DNA of 64,000 nucleotides from NCBI GenBank assembly GCA_965659725.1, contig CBFHXG010000007.1:19759-83758 (forward strand). Direction: 5' to 3'. The translations under genes and the position numbers were made by a program. The stretch is from Phaeocystidibacter sp965659725 (lineage in GTDB: Bacteria > Bacteroidota > Bacteroidia > Flavobacteriales > Schleiferiaceae). The notes beneath the pieces were generated by a model, which ran no database searches, had not been told where the DNA came from, and worked only from the letters and a program-made list of their open reading frames with translations. The stretch's first letter is position 1. Each line of letters opens with the position of its first letter. Of this stretch, positions 52,815 through 60,637 are shown one piece after another.

Positions 52815-52831
52815 GCGATGAAAATCATCGC
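52815..52831 (+). promoter_or_regulatory. Hairpin in the 5' leader of T9SS cargo copy 2
   Basis: Perfect 6-bp stem GCGATG / CATCGC with loop AAAAT, ending 21 nt before ATG 52853. It could affect translation or RNA stability; no known riboswitch is recognised. Confidence 0.3.
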
Positions 52832-52852
52832 TCGAAACGCAAAACACAAATC

Positions 52853-54865
52853 ATGAAGAAGATTACGCTATCTCTTCTGGGACTCGCCGTGGGCTTAACC
52901 TCCGTAGCACAAGAACCCCAACACGAGTTGCCAGCGCAACTTAAGAAGCTCGACATTGAGTCAGCTCGACAACACCGTACACATCAACATTCAGTTTCCC
53001 CCACAGAGGCAGTGATCTGGTCTGAAGACTTCTCTTCAGGTATTCCTGCAACGTGGACAAACTCTGGTTTTGATGGAAACTTGCAGCCTCTTGCAGGTGC
53101 ACAGTGGGAGTATAGAGGTCCGAATACCACTCCCGATGTAAGTGAAGGTTCACGAGGCGCTTTTGCCGCTGCAAATGACCCAATCCTTTCTCCAACTCGC
53201 GGAAACGGATTTATCATCTTTGATTCTGATTATCTAGATAACTCGGGTAACCAATCTAATATTGGAGGTGGTGTAGCTCCAGCTCCACACATCGGTACAC
53301 TAACAACAGATGTTATTGACCTCAGTGCAAAGAATGACGTAATGCTCGAATTGTCGAGCTATGCACGTGTGTTTTTCGCCAATATGCAAGTAGCATTCTC
53401 AACCGATGGCGGTACAACTTGGGGAGATACCATCCTTGTTCACTCCGATGGTACCCTTGGAGCTGGTGGAACAAATGAGAATGGTGAAGTACTCCAGTTC
53501 AATGTGAGTAACGAAATCGGAGGATCTGCCAACGTGCGACTTCGTTTTATCTTCGATGGCCGTCCAGGAAACGTCAATGGTAACGGCTACTATTTCTGGT
53601 GTTTGGATGATATAAAGATTTCTGACCTGCCTGTGCATTCCTTGAAGTTCGTTGAGAATACAGATGGTGCTCCGGCTCAGGATATTATTTATGGCTCAAC
53701 ACCGGGTCAAGGCAAGTTTGGGATCATGACACTCAAGCAAACACGACCAATTGCATTTGACGCTAATATTCTAAACTTTGGTTCATCTACTCAAACCGAT
53801 GTACAGTTGGATATTAGCATCCTTGATGACAATGATAATGTGGTTCAACAATTGAGTTCGCCAGCAGTAGCGAGCCTTCAAAGAGACGTGATTGCTGATT
53901 ACAACGTAATCAATACTAGCTCGTGGACTCCTTCATCGGTAGGTACCTATCGCATTGTTTATTCCGCAATGTCAGATAGCGTAAACGGCACCATTGCCAC
54001 TATTCCGAGAGATACATTTACCATTTTCGTTACCGACTCTCTAATGTCTCTTGACTTCAATAGCTTCGATAATCGCTTTGGTACAGATGATATCGGAGCA
54101 GATGGATCGGCCATCGCATCGAGGTATGATCTAGTTCAGGATGAGCGCTTGTTTGGAGTTGATATTTGGCTATCAGCAACTACTGTAGCGGGCGGTGTAG
54201 TAGAGGTAACAGTTTACGATAGTACTGGATTCGACTTCACTAATGGATTCCCTACGCAACCTTTAGCGTTTACCCAACATACGGTTACCGCTCAAGATGT
54301 TACCTCAAGAAGCATCAATCTTCGTCTTCGTTCAGCGGATGGCGATCCAATTTACCTGGATGCATCAAACACAGGGGCATACTACATTGTGGTTACCTTG
54401 TTCTCTAATAATGATGCGAATCCAATCAACTTGCGAAACTCGCAAACATACCCACAACCATCTCGCTCATCGTTGATGTATTACACCATCAGCAACCCTA
54501 GATGGTATACAGGGTTCACCGGAAGCCTTGATCTCAATGCACCTCATATCCGTGCCATTACTTGTCCTGCTTCAAATGCAGCTGCATGTATGGAAATCAG
54601 CATTGATGAGATTGCTAATGAAAGCGTGATTAAGGTATATCCAAACCCGGCGAACGAGTATGTAAATCTCGAATTCGCTGATGTGAGCGGAGAAATCCAG
54701 TCTAGCATCATCGATATGCAGGGTAGAGTGGTTCACAACCAAACGGACGTAATTGCTTCAGGTTCTGAATTGCCAATCCGTGTAGATCACCTTACTCCAG
54801 GCATCTACGTGCTCAATGTGAAGCACGGTGAAGAAGTATCTTCTTTCAAATTGACAGTAGAGTAA
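52853..54865 (+). CDS. T9SS-secreted protein, copy 2 of a tandem pair
   Basis: A 670-residue paralogue of the preceding gene, alignable along its whole length: 'WSEDFSSGIPATWTNSGFDGNLQPLAG', 'YYFWCLDDIKISDLPVHSLKF', 'SLMSLDFNSFDNRFGTDDIGADGSAIASRYDLVQDERLFGVDIWLSATT', and tail 'IKVYPNPANEYVNLEFADVSGE…GIYVLNVKHGEEVSSFKLTVE'. Signal peptide 1-19 ('GLTSVAQ'). Differences cluster at the very N-terminus after the signal and in short loops. Codon use is much less biased than in copy 1 (more ATT, AAT, GAT, CGA), suggesting lower expression. It has its own promoter, long leader and terminator. Confidence 0.85.
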   Translation: MKKITLSLLGLAVGLTSVAQEPQHELPAQLKKLDIESARQHRTHQHSVSPTEAVIWSEDFSSGIPATWTNSGFDGNLQPLAGAQWEYRGPNTTPDVSEGSRGAFAAANDPILSPTRGNGFIIFDSDYLDNSGNQSNIGGGVAPAPHIGTLTTDVIDLSAKNDVMLELSSYARVFFANMQVAFSTDGGTTWGDTILVHSDGTLGAGGTNENGEVLQFNVSNEIGGSANVRLRFIFDGRPGNVNGNGYYFWCLDDIKISDLPVHSLKFVENTDGAPAQDIIYGSTPGQGKFGIMTLKQTRPIAFDANILNFGSSTQTDVQLDISILDDNDNVVQQLSSPAVASLQRDVIADYNVINTSSWTPSSVGTYRIVYSAMSDSVNGTIATIPRDTFTIFVTDSLMSLDFNSFDNRFGTDDIGADGSAIASRYDLVQDERLFGVDIWLSATTVAGGVVEVTVYDSTGFDFTNGFPTQPLAFTQHTVTAQDVTSRSINLRLRSADGDPIYLDASNTGAYYIVVTLFSNNDANPINLRNSQTYPQPSRSSLMYYTISNPRWYTGFTGSLDLNAPHIRAITCPASNAAACMEISIDEIANESVIKVYPNPANEYVNLEFADVSGEIQSSIIDMQGRVVHNQTDVIASGSELPIRVDHLTPGIYVLNVKHGEEVSSFKLTVE

Positions 54866-54898
54866 TCGGAATTCATTCCACTACCTACTGAAGGATCA

Positions 54899-54930
54899 GG
54901 CCGTCTCGTATTGTTCGAGGCGGCCTTTTT
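54899..54930 (+). terminator. Rho-independent terminator after T9SS cargo copy 2
   Basis: Stem GGCCGTCTCG / CGAGGCGGCC (10 bp, one G-T wobble), 7-nt loop, five T; 33 nt after the stop. Confidence 0.9.
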
Positions 54931-54996
54931 ATTTGCCGAGCAAACTGAATACCCCGGTTCTTCGTTAATGGTTAGTGTATCTCGAAGTGGTTTGAT

Positions 54997-55004
54997 TACC
55001 TTTA
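54997..55004 (+). promoter_or_regulatory. -7 box (TACCTTTA) for the large outer-membrane protein gene
   Basis: One mismatch to TAnnTTTG, 7 nt before ATG 55012. Confidence 0.45.
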
Positions 55005-55011
55005 GTATAGA

Positions 55012-58000
55012 ATGAAGAAATTTCTACTCACATCCGTAGTTCTATTGCTTTTGTCCGGATCTGCATTCGGACAATTCTACTATGGATTGCACCAGACCTT
55101 TGGTAAGAATAGAGTAGAGTACAGAGACTTTGATTGGAATTTCTACCGGTACGAGCGTTTTGATGTTTTCCATTACGAGGATGGTCAATATCTCGCCCAA
55201 CAAGTGGCGCGGATGGTAAGTCGTCAAATGCCGGTGATCGAGCAGCAACTCGATATACCACTGGATGAACGCATCCAAGTGATGGTGTTCAATAACCTCA
55301 CGGAACTGAAGCAGAGTAATTTGAATGCCTCCGATGATGAGTCGTACAACACAGGAGGCGTAGTTCACTTTGCCGGAACGCGCATGTTCGTTTATTTCGA
55401 TGGTGACTATACACATCTCGAAAGCCAAGTGAGGGAAGGCCTCGCTGGATTGGCCATGAATAACCTTATGTATGGTGGGTTCACACAAAGCCTTCGCAAT
55501 AGCACTCTCCTCAATTTACCGGAATGGTTCACCGAAGGCCTCTTGGCCTATATGGCCTATCCATATGATGGTGAAACGGAAAACTTCGTGGTGGATGGAA
55601 TGCTCTACGAACAATATGATCACCTCTATGCACTCTCCGGTGATCAGGCCAGAGCGGCAGGACATTCACTTTGGCACTACATCGCACAAACATACGGCGA
55701 GAACCTGATCAAGAATATCCTCTATACAACTGTGCTAGAAAGAAGCATTGACAAGGGCTTATCGTACAACATCGGTGTAGACTCTGACGGGCTTTTGAAG
55801 AACTGGAGCACATTCTATTTGGAAAGATATCCTCCTGAATTCTCGGAGGACCAAATGGAAGATCTCGAGATCAGAAGGAGCAGGAGGGATGAGCGATTGA
55901 ATCGTCCTAGATTCTCACCCGATGGACGATACGTGGCCTATGTGCGCAATCGACTGGGGAAATATCGAGTATCGATCTACGACACCTATGAAGACGATAG
56001 GAATACCGTGTTAAGAGGTGGACATCTCATTGCCCAGAATGCCGATTATTCTTATCCATTGATGACCTGGCATCCCAACGGAAAGATCTTGGCCGTACTT
56101 ACTGAAGAGAAGGGCCTCCTTTGGCTGAACTATTACGACGTTGAAGAAGATGAATTAGAGAGGAGAGAGCTTTACGCCTTTCAGAAGGTGCGTTCCATTC
56201 AATACTCACGTGACGGTCGAGAATTCTTGGTATCAGGCGTGAAAAATGGCAGATCGAATATCTACATCTATAATATCCTGGCTAGAAGTGCCCGACCTCT
56301 CACCAACGATGGGTTCACGGATCTGGATGCAACCTTCTTGAACAACGATCGATTCGTGGTATTCCGGTCGAACCGCGATAACGACACATTGGTATCAGGA
56401 CAAGAAGTATTCATTCATCCCAAGACCTTCGATCTGTTCATTTACAGAATGGATAGAGGAAGTGATCAAGTTCTTTGGCGGTTGAACACCCCAGAGAATA
56501 CCCATGAATACGATCTCAGAAGGGTAGATGAGAGTCATTTTTCATACCTCGGTTCGTCGATAGGGCCCCCTAACCAGTACGTTGTAAAGCTAGATAGCTC
56601 TATTGCTTATGTAGATACGATCACGCATTACGACTATTTTATTCGTCAAGCTGAGGTGCCTACTTCAGTGTTTGGGACACTTAGTTACGACATCGATCTG
56701 GAAAGCAACTCCATGACCAGGATCTATTTGAGGGATGGCAGATATCGATTGTCTATCGAAAACTTTGAATTCCCAAGTGAGTTTTCATCTTCCACAAGGG
56801 ACCTGGCTACGGAGATGAGTCGTTTTCCGGGTGGTGATCCATCGGATGTGAGTGATGTACGATCATCGTCGGAGGTGAATATCCACGACTATCAATTTGA
56901 ACCTGAGGCTTTGGCCATCATTCAACCGAAAACGACCCCAGCATTGCGGACCACTCAGAATGTGGATGTGGATAGTTTATATGGAGAGGACTTTCCAATT
57001 CCTCCTGACCGTCCTTACTTACTCACTTTCCAAAGGGATGAATTCACGGTTCAGATCGACAACGTATTCGATTATCCACAGTATCAGCCATTCACGGGAA
57101 CGCCTGGAGGAGGGTTGATTAATACGGGCTTCAATACCATGTTCAAGGTTGGGGCGATAGACCTGTTCAACGATTACCGAATGGTGGCTGGATTTCGAAC
57201 GGATTTTCAACCCATTCCAGGTGTGTCGTTAAGTCCGAACTCCGAGTTCTTCCTTGGTTTCATCAATCGTAAGAAGAGGTTTGATGAGGAGTTTACCTTC
57301 TATCGAAGAAGTCAGGTTGCTTTCTTACCACAACCGATCTCGATGAATGGTCGATTCCTTACCTACGAAGGTCACTACAAGGTCACCTATCCATTCAGTC
57401 AGGTGTCTGGAATGCGTTTCTCAGCCGGTTACCGAAACCAACGCCAGATCATTTTGCTAGACAATGCAGGTAGCGTTACACCTCCGGAAACGGATCCGAT
57501 CACACTGACGGATTATGCCGTCCTCAAGGCAGCGTACGTTTACGATAACACGCGGAAGAAGGGGATCAATCTCTATCACGGTACGCGTTATAAGATCTTC
57601 ACGGAGTTTTATGAGAACTTAAGTGCAAGCAACTCTGGACTTTTCACTGCAGGTATCGATTACCGCAACTACATGCCTGTTCACCGGGAGATCATCTGGG
57701 CCAACCGATTTGCCTTTGGCACCTCTTTCGGGAATGAAAAATTGATCCATTACTTGGGAGGTGTAGACAATGAATTCAATCCAGGGTTCACCAATAATAC
57801 ACCGTATGCAAGGGATCAGAATTACGTTTTCCAAACGGTGGTTACCAACATGCGCGGCTTCTTCCAGAATATCCGAAACGGAAACAGCTTCGCGGTGGTG
57901 AATAGTGAGCTTCGGGTGCCAGTTGTTAAATACTTGGTTAATGCTCCCGTTCAGAATGATTTCCTTGCCAACTTCCAGGTCATCGGATTTGGAGATGTGG

Positions 58001-58242
58001 GTACGGCCTGGAATGGTTTGCATCCTTATGTTGAGGAAAATGCGATCAATACACGTGTGGTAAATGCGCAAGGATACCGAGTAGTGCTCGATACCCAGCG
58101 TGAGCCTATCGTAGGGGGATTTGGTTTCGGTTTGAGGAGTCGATTACTCGGCTATTTCTGTAGAGTGGATTGGGCGTGGGGTGTTGAAGATGGTAATGTG
58201 TTGGACCGAGTTTTCTACTTCTCTTTGAGTACCGACTTCTAA
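55012..58242 (+). CDS. Large envelope protein: degenerate peptidase-MA-like domain, TolB-like propeller and barrel-like end
   Basis: A 1076-residue exported protein. Signal peptide 1-20 ('LLSGSAFGQ'). Residues about 35-290 resemble peptidase MA/gluzincin folds ('RIQVMVFNNLTELKQSNL', 'LPEWFTEGLLAYMAYPYDG'), but where HExxH is expected the sequence is 'THLESQVREGLAGLAM'. Residues about 295-560 hold TolB/WD40-like blades ('RPRFSPDGRYVAYVRNRLGKYRVSIYD', 'IQYSRDGREFLVSGVKNGRSNIYIYN'). From about 700 to the terminal Phe ('FYFSLSTDF') there are amphipathic strands typical of an outer-membrane Omp85/BamA-like barrel ('GMRFSAGYRNQRQIILLDN'). Conserved in Bacteroidota but uncharacterised as far as I know. 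The stop overlaps the convergent nth gene by 4 nt. Confidence 0.75.
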   Translation: MKKFLLTSVVLLLLSGSAFGQFYYGLHQTFGKNRVEYRDFDWNFYRYERFDVFHYEDGQYLAQQVARMVSRQMPVIEQQLDIPLDERIQVMVFNNLTELKQSNLNASDDESYNTGGVVHFAGTRMFVYFDGDYTHLESQVREGLAGLAMNNLMYGGFTQSLRNSTLLNLPEWFTEGLLAYMAYPYDGETENFVVDGMLYEQYDHLYALSGDQARAAGHSLWHYIAQTYGENLIKNILYTTVLERSIDKGLSYNIGVDSDGLLKNWSTFYLERYPPEFSEDQMEDLEIRRSRRDERLNRPRFSPDGRYVAYVRNRLGKYRVSIYDTYEDDRNTVLRGGHLIAQNADYSYPLMTWHPNGKILAVLTEEKGLLWLNYYDVEEDELERRELYAFQKVRSIQYSRDGREFLVSGVKNGRSNIYIYNILARSARPLTNDGFTDLDATFLNNDRFVVFRSNRDNDTLVSGQEVFIHPKTFDLFIYRMDRGSDQVLWRLNTPENTHEYDLRRVDESHFSYLGSSIGPPNQYVVKLDSSIAYVDTITHYDYFIRQAEVPTSVFGTLSYDIDLESNSMTRIYLRDGRYRLSIENFEFPSEFSSSTRDLATEMSRFPGGDPSDVSDVRSSSEVNIHDYQFEPEALAIIQPKTTPALRTTQNVDVDSLYGEDFPIPPDRPYLLTFQRDEFTVQIDNVFDYPQYQPFTGTPGGGLINTGFNTMFKVGAIDLFNDYRMVAGFRTDFQPIPGVSLSPNSEFFLGFINRKKRFDEEFTFYRRSQVAFLPQPISMNGRFLTYEGHYKVTYPFSQVSGMRFSAGYRNQRQIILLDNAGSVTPPETDPITLTDYAVLKAAYVYDNTRKKGINLYHGTRYKIFTEFYENLSASNSGLFTAGIDYRNYMPVHREIIWANRFAFGTSFGNEKLIHYLGGVDNEFNPGFTNNTPYARDQNYVFQTVVTNMRGFFQNIRNGNSFAVVNSELRVPVVKYLVNAPVQNDFLANFQVIGFGDVGTAWNGLHPYVEENAINTRVVNAQGYRVVLDTQREPIVGGFGFGLRSRLLGYFCRVDWAWGVEDGNVLDRVFYFSLSTDF

Positions 58243-58901
58243 AGTGGTCCGTTGGCCTTTTCCCATTCTTTGATCACGCTCTTCCTTCCTATCGTTTTGG
58301 TAATGATGTCTTTACGAAGGTCCCATCCTCTTGCAGGGCAATACTCTCGGCCGTAGAAAATGATCTGAAGGTGAAGCTTGTTCCAGATCTCTTCAGGGAA
58401 GAGTCGCTTGGCATCCTTTTCGGTTTCAACCACCGACTTTCCGCTGCTTAGATTCCATCGGTACATGAGTCGGTGTATATGCGTATCCACTGGAAAGGCA
58501 GGTACTCCGAATCCCTGACTCATCACAACCGAGGCGGTTTTGTGTCCTACTGCTGGCATGGCTTCAAGGGCTTCGAAACTAGCTGGCACATCACCGTTGT
58601 GTTCATTGAGGATGATGCGTGTAAGCTCATAGATCCCTTTCGATTTCATAGGTGTTAGTCCACATGGGCGAATGATGGCCGCGATCTCCTCTTGGGAGAG
58701 CTTTTCCATTTTCTGAGGAGTATCGGCAACCCTGAATAATTCTGGAGTGATCTTATTAACCCGTTCGTCGGTGCATTGGGCAGAGAGGAGCACGGCGATC
58801 AATAGGGTAAACGGACTGTGATGATCTAGAGGAATGGGTGTTTCTGGATACAATTCCTCCAGGGTGTTGATTGCGAAGTCTACCTTGTCTGCTTTGGTCA
58901 T
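58239..58901 (-). CDS. nth: Endonuclease III (DNA glycosylase/AP lyase) with altered iron-sulfur region
   Basis: A 220-residue HhH-GPD base-excision repair enzyme acting on oxidised pyrimidines. 'LLSAQCTDERVNKITPELF' and the HhH-GPD core 'LEAMPAVGHKTASVVMSQGFGVPAFPVDTHIHRLMYRW' hold the catalytic Lys (G-H-K-T-A) and Asp (V-D-T-H). The C-terminus, where most Nth proteins have four Cys for a [4Fe-4S] cluster, reads 'GREYCPARGWDLRKDIITK…' with only one Cys, so the cluster is probably absent. I start at ATG 58901 (frame continues to TTG 58910). It diverges from bcp by 63 nt. Confidence 0.92.
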   Translation of the reverse strand: MTKADKVDFAINTLEELYPETPIPLDHHSPFTLLIAVLLSAQCTDERVNKITPELFRVADTPQKMEKLSQEEIAAIIRPCGLTPMKSKGIYELTRIILNEHNGDVPASFEALEAMPAVGHKTASVVMSQGFGVPAFPVDTHIHRLMYRWNLSSGKSVVETEKDAKRLFPEEIWNKLHLQIIFYGREYCPARGWDLRKDIITKTIGRKSVIKEWEKANGPL

Positions 58902-58907
58902 GCTCTT

Positions 58908-58915
58908 CAAACTTT
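58908..58915 (-). promoter_or_regulatory. Weak candidate -7 box (AAAGTTTG) for nth
   Basis: One mismatch to TAnnTTTG on the minus strand, 6 nt before ATG 58901. Confidence 0.25.
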
Positions 58916-58964
58916 TAGCTTAGCTTATTGTTCCGTCAATGAAGATCAAAAAAAGGAAAATCAA

Positions 58965-59426
58965 ATGACACATCTGAACAAAGGAGATAAAGCGCCGGAA
59001 TTTAAGGCGAAAGATCACAACGGAAATGAGATCTCGTTGAGTTCGTTCGAAGGGCAGAAACTCGTATTGTATTTCTATCCGAAGGATGACACCCCGGGTT
59101 GTACGGCTGAGGCTTGCAGCTTTAGGGATGAATATGCCGATCTCAAGGATAAGGGATTCGCCATTGTTGGGGTTTCTGCTGATGACGAAAAGAAGCACAA
59201 CAAATTTGCGGATAAGTACGACTTGCCTTTTCCGTTGATCCCTGATACGGACAAAGAGATTATTAATGCCTATGGAGTTTGGGGTAAGAAGAAATTCATG
59301 GGACGTGAATTCGATGGGATCCACCGAGAGACATTCGTCATCGACGAAAAAGGTGAGATCGAGCACGTAATCACCAAAGTGAAGTCGAAAGCGGCCGCTC
59401 AACAGATCCTAGAAGCTTACTCCTAA
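58965..59426 (+). CDS. bcp: Thioredoxin-dependent thiol peroxidase (Bcp/PrxQ)
   Basis: A 153-residue peroxiredoxin reducing hydroperoxides. 'HLNKGDKAPEFKAKDHNGNEISLSSFEGQKLVLYFYPKDDTPGCTAEACSFRDEY' carries peroxidatic Cys (T-P-G-C) and the resolving Cys five residues later (E-A-C), the PrxQ pattern. 'HRETFVIDEKGEIEHVI' is the usual C-terminal part. It is followed by a hairpin that overlaps the recA promoter box. It sits between two DNA-repair genes, nth and recA, which fits oxidative-damage defence. Confidence 0.95.
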   Translation: MTHLNKGDKAPEFKAKDHNGNEISLSSFEGQKLVLYFYPKDDTPGCTAEACSFRDEYADLKDKGFAIVGVSADDEKKHNKFADKYDLPFPLIPDTDKEIINAYGVWGKKKFMGREFDGIHRETFVIDEKGEIEHVITKVKSKAAAQQILEAYS

Positions 59427-59456
59427 GTTGTCGATAACTTAGTCGTTTGTATACGG

Positions 59457-59490
59457 ATAGCCCATGTTCTATGGGCTATATTTGTTTTTC
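59457..59490 (+). terminator. Hairpin between bcp and recA: terminator, operator or both
   Basis: Perfect 9-bp inverted repeat ATAGCCCAT / ATGGGCTAT, 5-nt spacer GTTCT, then ATTTGTTTTTCTC. It begins 30 nt after the bcp stop, so it fits a bcp terminator. Its right arm overlaps the recA -7 box by 3 nt (59477-59479), so it might also be a protein-binding palindrome. Confidence 0.55.
59477..59484 (+). promoter_or_regulatory. -7 box (TATATTTG) for recA
   Basis: Exact TAnnTTTG, 28 nt before ATG 59513, overlapping the inverted repeat. A TTTG at 59446-59449 is 27 nt upstream, too far for a standard -33 element. Confidence 0.5.
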
Positions 59491-59512
59491 TCAAAGAACA
59501 AAATTCAATTTC

Positions 59513-60517
59513 ATGAGTAGCGACAAAGATGCCCGTCTGAAAGCGCTGAAGCTGACGATGGATAAGATGGATAAAACGTACGGTAAAGGTGCCGTGATGC
59601 GCATGGGTGATGCGCCTGTTGTGGAAGTTGACACCATACCATCTGGATCCATCGGTTTGGATATTGCCCTCGGCATTGGAGGATACCCACGCGGTAGAGT
59701 AGTGGAGATCTATGGTCCGGAGTCTTCGGGTAAAACGACCTTGACACTGCACGCTATAGCGGAGGCGCAGAAGAACGGTGGAATTGCTGCTTTCGTCGAT
59801 GCAGAGCACGCATTCGATCGTACATATGCCGAGAAACTTGGGGTGAATACAGAAGAGTTGATCATTTCTCAGCCAGACAATGGTGAGCAGGCTCTTGAGA
59901 TCGCGGATAACCTCATTCGTTCAGGTGCCATTGATATCTTGATCATTGACTCTGTAGCGGCACTTACTCCTAAGAGTGAGATCGAAGGAGAGATGGGTGA
60001 CTCTAAGATGGGTCTCCAAGCACGATTGATGTCGCAAGCACTCAGAAAACTTACGGGTACTATCTCCAAGACCAACTGTACATGTGTATTCATCAACCAG
60101 TTGAGAGAGAAGATCGGTGTCATGTTTGGAAACCCAGAAACAACCACCGGTGGTAATGCACTGAAGTTCTACTCTTCAGTTCGAATTGATATCCGTAGAT
60201 CTTCACAGATCAAGAATGCAGACAATGTAATCGGTAACCGCGTTCGCATCAAGGTGGTTAAGAATAAAGTAGCCCCTCCTTTCCGTCAGGCTGAATTTGA
60301 CATCATGTACGGAGAAGGAATCTCAAAAGTGGGTGAGTTGATCGACCTAGGTGTTGAACACGAGATCGTTCAAAAGAGCGGTTCATGGTTCAGTTACGAC
60401 GGTACCAAGCTGGGTCAAGGTAGAGACGCTGTGAAGCAGTTGCTCAAAGACAACCCTGAGCTTGCGGAAGAGATCGAAGCGAAGATTCACGAGAAGATCA
60501 AGACATCTGCTGAATAA
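59513..60517 (+). CDS. recA: Recombinase RecA
   Basis: A 334-residue strand-exchange ATPase. I start at ATG 59513 (M-S-S-D-K-D-A-R-L-K-A-L); the frame is open from 59447 but the extra residues run through the promoter hairpin. 'GPESSGKTT' is Walker A; 'AFVDAEHAFDRTYAEKLGV' the next conserved block; 'DILIIDSVAALTPKSEIEGEMGDSKMGLQARLMSQALRKLTG' covers Walker B and loop L1; 'CVFINQLREKIGVMFGNPETTTGGNALKFYSSVRIDIRR' covers L2. The C-terminal acidic tail is short. It catalyses homologous pairing in repair. A terminator follows. Confidence 0.98.
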   Translation: MSSDKDARLKALKLTMDKMDKTYGKGAVMRMGDAPVVEVDTIPSGSIGLDIALGIGGYPRGRVVEIYGPESSGKTTLTLHAIAEAQKNGGIAAFVDAEHAFDRTYAEKLGVNTEELIISQPDNGEQALEIADNLIRSGAIDILIIDSVAALTPKSEIEGEMGDSKMGLQARLMSQALRKLTGTISKTNCTCVFINQLREKIGVMFGNPETTTGGNALKFYSSVRIDIRRSSQIKNADNVIGNRVRIKVVKNKVAPPFRQAEFDIMYGEGISKVGELIDLGVEHEIVQKSGSWFSYDGTKLGQGRDAVKQLLKDNPELAEEIEAKIHEKIKTSAE

Positions 60518-60536
60518 GCACATCAACCATACTACA

Positions 60537-60563
60537 GGGTCGCCTAGAAAGCGACCCTTTTTT
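60537..60563 (+). terminator. Rho-independent terminator after recA
   Basis: Perfect 7-bp stem GGGTCGC / GCGACCC, 7-nt loop, six T; 19 nt after the recA stop. Confidence 0.9.
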
Positions 60564-60625
60564 CTTTCAACCTTAGCGGTAGCTAGTTCGTTAATCTTAG
60601 TAACCCTTAGCCAAAAGAGGTTGAT

Positions 60626-60633
60626 TAACTTTG
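60626..60633 (+). promoter_or_regulatory. -7 box (TAACTTTG) for the TPR lipoprotein gene
   Basis: Exact TAnnTTTG, 4 nt (CAGC) before ATG 60638. Confidence 0.65.
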
Positions 60634-60637
60634 CAGC

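Noticed and set aside
59447..59512. 22-residue N-terminal extension of RecA
   Set aside because: Overlaps the hairpin and promoter; RecA proteins do not carry such a sequence.
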